A DNA stretch of 8,672 nt from UBA5359 sp028699365 [NCBI: bacterium] (GTDB lineage: Bacteria > UBP13 > UBA5359): positions 1 to 8,672 of the forward strand of contig JAQVUQ010000094.1 in the NCBI GenBank assembly GCA_028699365.1. Direction: 5' to 3'. This document shows positions 1 to 4,306 of this stretch, one piece after another. A program made the translations under genes and the position numbers. The notes below the pieces were generated by a model, which was not told the origin of the DNA, did no database searches, and saw only the letters and a list, made by a program, of their open reading frames with translations. Position 1 is the first letter of the stretch; each line of letters opens with the position of its first letter.

Positions 1-1
1 C

Positions 2-490
2 TGCGGGGAGAAGGGATTGCCGGTAACAGTGCATATAGACTATGAGTTCGACAATGGTAATAAGTATCCCCGCCCCAATTACTGGTACGGCGGTGGGATA
101 GAGGCGTTTGAAAGAGCCCTGCAGGCCTGTCCTGAGACCATCTTTCTGGGGCACGCTCCCGGTTTCTGGGCCCATATCTCGGGAGATGACCAGTATGACA
201 AGGTGGCGTATCCCAAGGGTAAGGTTATACCCGGAGGAAAGCTGATAGAGATGCTGAGGAAGTATCCCAACCTCTACTGCGATATATCGGCCGGATCCGG
301 CTGCAACGCTTTGAAGCGTGATCCGGAATTTGCCGCGGAATTTCTGACGGAATTCCAGGACCGGGTGCTCTATGCCAGGGATTACTTTGACAATGCCCAC
401 CAGGAGTTCCTTAACAGTCTGGGTTTACCGGCGGATGTTCTTGGCAAGCTATACAGCGGCAATGCTGCGAGATTGGTTCGGATGCCTTGA
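2..490 (+). CDS. Amidohydrolase-2 family (TIM-barrel) metal-dependent hydrolase, C-terminal part, 5' truncated by window edge
   Basis: This is the C-terminal 162 residues of an amidohydrolase-2 type TIM-barrel hydrolase. The frame is open to the left edge (CGEKGLPVTVHID), so the gene starts outside the window. The TTG at base 17 lies inside a typical barrel strand (LPVTVHID) and is not the start. Visible family landmarks are the His of VTVHID, the His of FLGHAPGFW, the block YPNLYCDISAGSG, and the late Asp in LYARDYFDN, where relatives usually have a Gly-Thr-Asp-like turn; the Asp, normally a metal or catalytic ligand, is kept. The end (KLYSGNAARLVRMP) matches the usual 'y.gNa.rl' family ending, so the C-terminus looks complete. 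Relatives hydrolyse or decarboxylate small cyclic or carboxylated substrates in the cytoplasm; the substrate here is unknown. It is followed by decayed DNA, so its operon partners probably lie upstream of the window. Confidence 0.85.
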   Translation, partial: CGEKGLPVTVHIDYEFDNGNKYPRPNYWYGGGIEAFERALQACPETIFLGHAPGFWAHISGDDQYDKVAYPKGKVIPGGKLIEMLRKYPNLYCDISAGSGCNALKRDPEFAAEFLTEFQDRVLYARDYFDNAHQEFLNSLGLPADVLGKLYSGNAARLVRMP

Positions 491-547
491 CGTTATTTGA
501 TTTTTTTGCGGCACAATCATGTTGTAAAATACGTATATAAAGCGTGA

Positions 548-679
548 TTCATTACATGTCGGTATTATCCTGGTGGATTGACCGCTGCCCAGTTTCATGG
601 TGCGGCACATCAGAAGTCTCAGCGGTTCTACGTTATTGCAGACTGCCGTATCCCGGAATACTGTCGTAGTTCTTTATAA
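548..679 (+). pseudogene. Remnant of an AbiEi-type antitoxin/transcriptional regulator
   Basis: Read from base 548 in one frame, this gives a short stretch containing RYYPGGLTAAQFHGAAHQ and then KSQRFYVIAD, ending at TAA 677-679. The 'YY.G.LsAA..hGAaHQ..Q.f.V' pattern is what I recognise from the middle of AbiEi-type antitoxins, the regulators that pair with AbiEii nucleotidyltransferase toxins. A TGA stands just before it at 545-547, and neither the N-terminal winged helix nor the C-terminal domain is present, so it cannot be functional. An AbiEii-like fragment follows directly in another frame, which supports the identification because the two genes are normally adjacent in this order. Recognition is from memory of the family pattern, not a database search. 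Confidence 0.55.
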
Positions 680-820
680 GCTTTGTTTGCTGCTGCCTGC
701 TCGATACTCCGAAGACCTGGATTTTGTCCAAATCACTTCTGAGCCAATTCGTGAAACGCTGGATCATATTCATGATGCACTCGCTCCTTGGCTGGGAAGT
801 CCTCGATATAGAGAAACGGC
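651..820 (+). pseudogene. Remnant of an AbiEii-type nucleotidyltransferase toxin
   Basis: In the frame that ends at TGA 831-833 the translation contains VVVLYKLCLLLPARYSEDLD, then FVQITSEPIRETLDHIHDAL and APWLGSP. This is the N-terminal core of the AbiEii/AbiGii family, where intact proteins carry a GGT.L.KL segment followed by RYSEDIDLV, with the Ser and the two acidic residues forming the nucleotidyltransferase active site. Here the RYSEDLDF block survives, but the preceding Gly-Gly-Thr has become NTVVV and everything after the first roughly 55 residues of the core is gone. The next bases are a piece of a solute-binding protein gene. The open frame can be extended back to ATG 597, but that part is out-of-frame antitoxin sequence. 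It is a dead fragment of a once complete type IV-like toxin-antitoxin or phage-defence pair. Confidence 0.75.
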
Positions 821-1071
821 GGACAGAGAGTGATCAAGTATACCGGTGAATGCTGGTCAATATATGCCGGCAGTAAGCACCCAGAAGAGGTCTGGGAGAT
901 GTCCAAGTGCCTTAGAGCCGCTAGCCTGAATTTACGAGTAGCCTAAGAAGCCCATGAAAAGAGGCATTTCCAGGGGTATCAGGTGTAGGTCTAAAGAAAT
1001 CTGCTAAGGTCTAATTCTTTGAAAGCTTGATTCCGAATAGCATTCTTCTTGCTGAGTATAAGATTCCCCCG
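821..1071 (+). pseudogene. Decayed C-terminal fragment of a family-1 extracellular solute-binding protein
   Basis: Bases 821-943 translate to GQRVIKYTGECWSIYAGSKH, then PEEVWEMSKCLRAA, before a stop at 944-946. The intact binding protein at 3011-4294 has GQRVVRYTGECWTVYAGSKH followed by PREAWEMVKHLSSA. Aligned by hand, bases 821-922 match 3920-4021 at about 73% of positions, so this comes from a paralogue and not a fresh copy. After the stop, another frame shows GVSGVGLKKSAKV, a stop, then FFESLIPNSILLAEYKIPP up to about base 1071. This resembles the 'P.rKS...FF.....pn...l.al.ya..P' ending of such proteins, so decay by frameshift and nonsense mutation is likely. The part before 821 has been replaced by toxin-gene sequence. 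It points to loss of an older transport locus at this site. Confidence 0.75.
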
Positions 1072-1135
1072 TAGATATTTCAGATATTTGAAGGATTTTA
1101 TTATTCTCTGTCGAATCTTATTATTAAGCAATAAA

Positions 1136-1167
1136 TTGTGTATATAAAGTAAAGGGCGTATACAAAA
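1136..1167 (+). promoter_or_regulatory. Candidate operator overlapping the start of the GntR regulator gene
   Basis: The arms TTGTGTATA (1136-1144) and TATACAAAA (1159-1167) form an inverted repeat with 8 of 9 positions matching and a 14-base gap. The second arm runs into the ATG at 1167. The same bases can also be read as a direct repeat, GTATATAAAG (1140-1149) and GTATACAAAA (1158-1167), 18 bases apart. Regulators of the GntR family often repress their own gene from such sites, so autoregulation is a reasonable inference. The interval also holds TATAAA at 1143-1148, a possible -10 element without a clear -35, and AAAGGG at 1151-1156 as a ribosome binding site. The DNA is AT-rich, which makes chance symmetry more likely. 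Confidence 0.35.
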
Positions 1168-2216
1168 TGTCTCTGGCGGGAATTGTCGAAGAGCAGATAA
1201 GAAAGCAAATAGTAGACGGTAAGTATAAGGAAGGGGATAAGCTGCCGTCGCTAAAGGAGTTAGCGCTTATTTTCAATGTTAGTTCCATCACGGTAAGAAG
1301 CGCCATCGATAATCTGGCTAGAGAGGGGTTTGTAACCAAAAAAAGAGGAAGTGGATATTATGCGCTGCAAGGTCTGCAGTCCAGGCAACCGGTGGTCGCA
1401 GTACTTTTATCCGATAAGCTTGAGGTTGGCTCTTTTACAAGGAAGCAGCATTACCATTTTCTGATAGAAACCATTCTTAAAGAAAACAGCAAGAAGGGCT
1501 ATAACTACCATGTCCTGGTCATAGATAATAAGCAACCTGTCAGTGTCCAAATGCTTAGATCCATTGATAAGGATGCTGTCATTTTTTCCGGCATAAAGTT
1601 GGCTACGTCCATAGTAAACTATCTCAAGCAAGAGAGTGTTCCCTACGTATGCACTAACTGGGCCGGAGAGAATGTAATTTCTCTGGATTTCGACCATAGT
1701 AAGTTCGTGAATGAGAACTTGGATTACCTGGTAGCAAACAATCACCGAAAGATTGGCTTGCTGATACGCAAGACATTGGTTAGGGATGTTTACAAACACG
1801 TTGTTGGATATTTTCACAAGGGCATGTTTGATAGAGGACTGCCTGTATCTCATGATCTAGTCTATACTCTGGACGACGAGAACGGTTATCCGGATGTTAT
1901 TATAGATAATATCTTGAAACGAAAAGAACGTTTAACTGCTTTATACTGTTGGGGTGTAGCAGAGCCCGTTATAGAAAGATTAAAAAAAAGAGGGATAAGA
2001 ATTCCTGAAGATATATCGATTGTAGCTTATGGCAACGAATTGTTTCCCAATAAGTATAACGTTACGGGACATCAGGTGGAAATGCATCGAATAGCGGAAG
2101 AGGCGATGAAAATTATTGCGCTACAATTGCGAAGGGAGGATTGTATAACCATTCCTGCAGAGACAAGGCTGGATGGTAAATGGATAGAGGGCTCTACGGT
2201 GAAAAGAATTGAATAA
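1167..2216 (+). CDS. GntR-family transcriptional regulator with LacI/GalR-like sugar-sensing domain
   Basis: This 349-residue cytoplasmic regulator has two parts. Residues 1-68 are a GntR winged helix-turn-helix: [40 protein letters not shown] and [20 protein letters not shown], with the recognition helix around 39-50. Residues from about 72 to 345 resemble the periplasmic-binding-protein-like sensor of LacI/GalR and AraR-type regulators, including RKIGLLIRK, a segment like 'p.ai.~.~d..A..vi..lk..G..[13 protein letters not shown]' ([20 protein letters not shown], then [14 protein letters not shown]), and a late helix [17 protein letters not shown]. The usual domain order and length suggest an intact protein that binds a sugar and releases or binds DNA. 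The start at 1167 follows AAAGGG by 10 bases. The gene is first in a same-strand run of sugar-related genes, so local control is likely. Fifteen of its 21 arginines use AGA/AGG. The ligand cannot be predicted. Confidence 0.9.
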   Translation: MSLAGIVEEQIRKQIVDGKYKEGDKLPSLKELALIFNVSSITVRSAIDNLAREGFVTKKRGSGYYALQGLQSRQPVVAVLLSDKLEVGSFTRKQHYHFLIETILKENSKKGYNYHVLVIDNKQPVSVQMLRSIDKDAVIFSGIKLATSIVNYLKQESVPYVCTNWAGENVISLDFDHSKFVNENLDYLVANNHRKIGLLIRKTLVRDVYKHVVGYFHKGMFDRGLPVSHDLVYTLDDENGYPDVIIDNILKRKERLTALYCWGVAEPVIERLKKRGIRIPEDISIVAYGNELFPNKYNVTGHQVEMHRIAEEAMKIIALQLRREDCITIPAETRLDGKWIEGSTVKRIE

Positions 2217-2225
2217 TGAATCAAC

Positions 2226-2232
2226 AAGGGGG
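2226..2232 (+). promoter_or_regulatory. Ribosome binding site selecting the ATG at 2243
   Basis: AAGGGGG lies 10 bases before ATG 2243. The alternative ATG at 2216 overlaps the stop codon of the regulator (TAATG) but has no purine-rich site at a good distance. The downstream start gives a conventional short, positively charged prepilin leader, so I place the start at 2243. Confidence 0.65.
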
Positions 2233-2242
2233 AAAAAGTGAA

Positions 2243-2947
2243 ATGTCTACTCGACCTACTCGACCTACTCGACAAAAAAAGGGATTTACGCTTATAGAAT
2301 TGTTAGTCGTTATTGCTATAATTGCACTACTAAGCGCGATTCTGTTTCCGGTGTTCAGTAAGGCAAGGGAGAAGGCAAGGCAGACACACTGTGCCAGTAA
2401 TTTGAAGCAGATCGGGCTGGCCTTATCTATGTATGTCCAGGACTACGATGAAACCTTGCCCATGGCCTATAGCTATACTAGTGGTGCTGTCTGGTTCGGT
2501 CTACTAACTAAAATAAGTAAAACTGCATATGGTCTCGGGTATATCAAGAACATCGATATATTCAAGTGCCCGAGTCACGATGGTTTCCAGTTCGATACCA
2601 CCAATCTTTCTTACGGCTACAACAGAAGAGGTCTGGGAGGTGGGACGGCAACCTCGGCGGCAGGCCAATATGTACGATGTATGTCTGATTTCAGTGATAT
2701 CTCATCGATGATAGCTGTAGCTGATAGCGCACGGAAAGAGATCGGTTTTGCGTATATTGTAGAGGCTGGAACCAGCAGTTTCGGGATCTTCAGTACTACT
2801 AAGCCCAGCCTTTGTAAGATCAACCATCAGGACGGGGCTAATGTTCTGTTTCTGGGAGGCAATGTCAAATGGTTTTCAAAGGACAGCCCTGTACTGGTGG
2901 GACCCTATGGAACTACTGAGGAGAGACGTAAATACTGGGGTTATTGA
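2243..2947 (+). CDS. Prepilin-type N-terminal cleavage/methylation protein, DUF1559-like (pseudopilin)
   Basis: The protein has 234 residues. The leader [14 protein letters not shown] ends at Gly14, and cleavage by prepilin peptidase would free the mature N-terminus [16 protein letters not shown] with Glu at +5, the residue needed for N-methylation and pilin assembly. [13 protein letters not shown] and [19 protein letters not shown] follow, then a secreted globular domain with a FKCPSH block and an end block [18 protein letters not shown]. This is the architecture of the DUF1559-like proteins that exist in tens to hundreds of copies in Armatimonadota and Planctomycetes. Such proteins sit in or across the inner membrane or assemble into short fibres; individual roles are mostly unknown. 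The end block usually has Asp-Gly where this protein has Gly-Gly. The gene follows the regulator by 26 bases and precedes the binding protein by 63. The N-terminal TRPTRPTR stretch is coded by a 9-base tandem repeat. Confidence 0.9.
   Translation: MSTRPTRPTRQKKGFTLIELLVVIAIIALLSAILFPVFSKAREKARQTHCASNLKQIGLALSMYVQDYDETLPMAYSYTSGAVWFGLLTKISKTAYGLGYIKNIDIFKCPSHDGFQFDTTNLSYGYNRRGLGGGTATSAAGQYVRCMSDFSDISSMIAVADSARKEIGFAYIVEAGTSSFGIFSTTKPSLCKINHQDGANVLFLGGNVKWFSKDSPVLVGPYGTTEERRKYWGY
2247..2273 (+). repeat. Three perfect 9-base tandem repeats CTACTCGAC in the prepilin leader
   Basis: The unit CTACTCGAC occurs three times without a mismatch (2247-2255, 2256-2264, 2265-2273). It keeps the reading frame and encodes the repeating Thr-Arg-Pro of the leader, followed by a run of seven A. 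A change in copy number would lengthen or shorten the charged leader by three residues without a frameshift. Two related units occur at 7945-7962 in the same position of another gene. Confidence 0.95.
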
Positions 2948-3010
2948 TCGAAGAGCATATAAAAAGACTACTTAGCGCCCGGTTGGTAATAAACAAGGAG
3001 AAGAAGGGAA

Positions 3011-4294
3011 ATGCCTACTTTACTAAAATGCTTGTCCAGGATACTTTTATTAGCTGTTACAGTATCAATAGTATTTCTTGCCGGCTGTAGTAGTAAAGAT
3101 ACTAGAAATATGATCACAATCTACTATACTTTTTCCCCGCAGGTAAGCCCGTATATTGCCGGCGTTTGCAAGGAGTTCGAGGTTGCTCATCCCGGGATTA
3201 AGGTCAAAGCAGAGCCGGTTTCCGGTGATTACTACACCAAGTTGCAGACCATGATGGCAGGGGGGATGACTCCTGACGTTATCTATATGCAGAATAAAAG
3301 CCTGGCGGATTACAGAGACAGAGGAGTGTTGCTCAACCTTAGCCCGTATATAGAGAAGGATAAATATGCCCTTGAAGATATCTGTAAGTTAGGCTTTGAA
3401 GAAGGCGGCATTAACGAAGGAGCAGTCTACGGTATACCTCTTACCGGTACGGCAGAGATGCTTATCTATAACAAAGATCTGTTCGACAAGGCAGGGTTGA
3501 AGTATCCTGATCAGACATGGACCTGGAAGGCTATGCTGCAGGCAGCTAAGAAGCTGACAGTGGATACCAATAGAGACGGCAGGATAGACCAGTATGGTAT
3601 CTCCACCATGCCCGGATGGTGGGCAACAGATATAGCCTGGATATGGGCCAATGGAGGAGATGTCTTCAATAAGGACCTGAGCAAGTGCGTAGTCAACAAT
3701 GCTAAGGCCCGTGAAGCAATGCAGTTCATGGTGGATTTGAGCAATAAGTATAAAGTAACTCCCAAAGGTGTAACCGGCTCGGAAGTAAAGAATGCGGCGG
3801 AGCTGTTTATGACTGGCAGGCTGGGGATGTATGCCGGACTGCCCTATCAGGCCTTGTCGGATTTCAGCGCAGTGAGAAACCTTAACTGGGACATAGCCCT
3901 GATGCCCAAGTCCAATAGCGGGCAGAGAGTAGTCAGATATACCGGAGAGTGCTGGACGGTATATGCCGGCAGCAAGCACCCGCGGGAAGCCTGGGAAATG
4001 GTCAAGCATCTCAGCTCAGCCAGGACAGCCAAAGGGCTGGCTGAGCTTAACGCCATCCCGGCTCGGATGTCCGTGCTGAAATCAACAGCCTTTATCAAGG
4101 AGAAAACACCGTTTAAAGAGGAGAAGATAGTGGAAGCCATAGCCGATGCCCGGGCAGTGCCCAGTCTGAAGTGTGTAGAGCAACTGGGCAGCATCTGGCG
4201 CAGGCCGATAGAAGAGGTAATGCTGGGCAAAGGCACGGTTGCCAAGGCACTGGCTACTATAGAGAAAGACATCAATGCCGTTCTGGCTAAGTGA
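3011..4294 (+). CDS. Family-1 extracellular solute-binding lipoprotein (ABC sugar transport type)
   Basis: This 427-residue protein has a lipoprotein signal: a basic N-terminus, a hydrophobic stretch LLLAVTVSIVFLAGC, and a lipobox LAGC with the lipidated Cys at position 26. The mature part reads as a carbohydrate-type family-1 binding protein: ITIYYTFSPQVSPYIAGVCK near the start, then FEVAHPGIKVK, a hinge-region TPDVIYMQ, YGIPLTG, YNKDLFDKAGLKYP, and DTNRDGRIDQYG at 185-196, a loop that often binds calcium in this family. GQRVVRYTGECWTVYAGSKH and PREAW follow. It would capture a sugar or oligosaccharide outside the inner membrane and pass it to an ABC permease. AAGGAG at 2995-3000 serves ATG 3011. 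No permease or ATPase gene follows, so partners would be elsewhere. Twelve of 17 arginines use AGA/AGG, as in the regulator. A decayed relative lies at 821-1071. Confidence 0.93.
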   Translation: MPTLLKCLSRILLLAVTVSIVFLAGCSSKDTRNMITIYYTFSPQVSPYIAGVCKEFEVAHPGIKVKAEPVSGDYYTKLQTMMAGGMTPDVIYMQNKSLADYRDRGVLLNLSPYIEKDKYALEDICKLGFEEGGINEGAVYGIPLTGTAEMLIYNKDLFDKAGLKYPDQTWTWKAMLQAAKKLTVDTNRDGRIDQYGISTMPGWWATDIAWIWANGGDVFNKDLSKCVVNNAKAREAMQFMVDLSNKYKVTPKGVTGSEVKNAAELFMTGRLGMYAGLPYQALSDFSAVRNLNWDIALMPKSNSGQRVVRYTGECWTVYAGSKHPREAWEMVKHLSSARTAKGLAELNAIPARMSVLKSTAFIKEKTPFKEEKIVEAIADARAVPSLKCVEQLGSIWRRPIEEVMLGKGTVAKALATIEKDINAVLAK

Positions 4295-4295
4295 C

Positions 4296-4301
4296 AGGTG
4301 A
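4296..4301 (+). promoter_or_regulatory. Ribosome binding site favouring ATG 4307 over GTG 4298
   Basis: AGGTGA ends 5 bases before ATG 4307, and the competing GTG at 4298 lies inside this site. Only three residues (MKR) differ between the two choices. The site begins one base after the stop codon of the binding protein, so translation of the two genes is probably coupled. Confidence 0.55.
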
Positions 4302-4306
4302 AACGA

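Noticed and set aside
17-19. TTG as the start codon of the amidohydrolase
   Set aside because: The frame stays open to the left edge, and the codons before it read as part of the same barrel strand, so it is an internal codon.
484-516. Possible terminator after the amidohydrolase, with a T-rich run
   Set aside because: There is a run of seven T at about 501-507, but no stable GC-rich stem directly before it.
597-833. A complete 78-residue gene starting at ATG 597
   Set aside because: The first 18 or so codons are antitoxin-like sequence read out of frame, the middle is a toxin fragment, and the last codons belong to the solute-binding remnant. It is a chance open frame over a scar.
1088-1116. 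A sigma-70 promoter TTGAAG-17-TCGAAT before the regulator
   Set aside because: Both boxes match the consensus at only four of six positions in AT-rich DNA, which is expected by chance.
2247-2273. CRISPR-like or attachment-site repeat
   Set aside because: The units are only 9 bases, directly adjacent without spacers, and coding, so this is a simple tandem repeat.
3389-4009. A 206-residue open frame on the minus strand
   Set aside because: It lies wholly inside the well-supported solute-binding protein gene, and its translation shows no recognisable domain.
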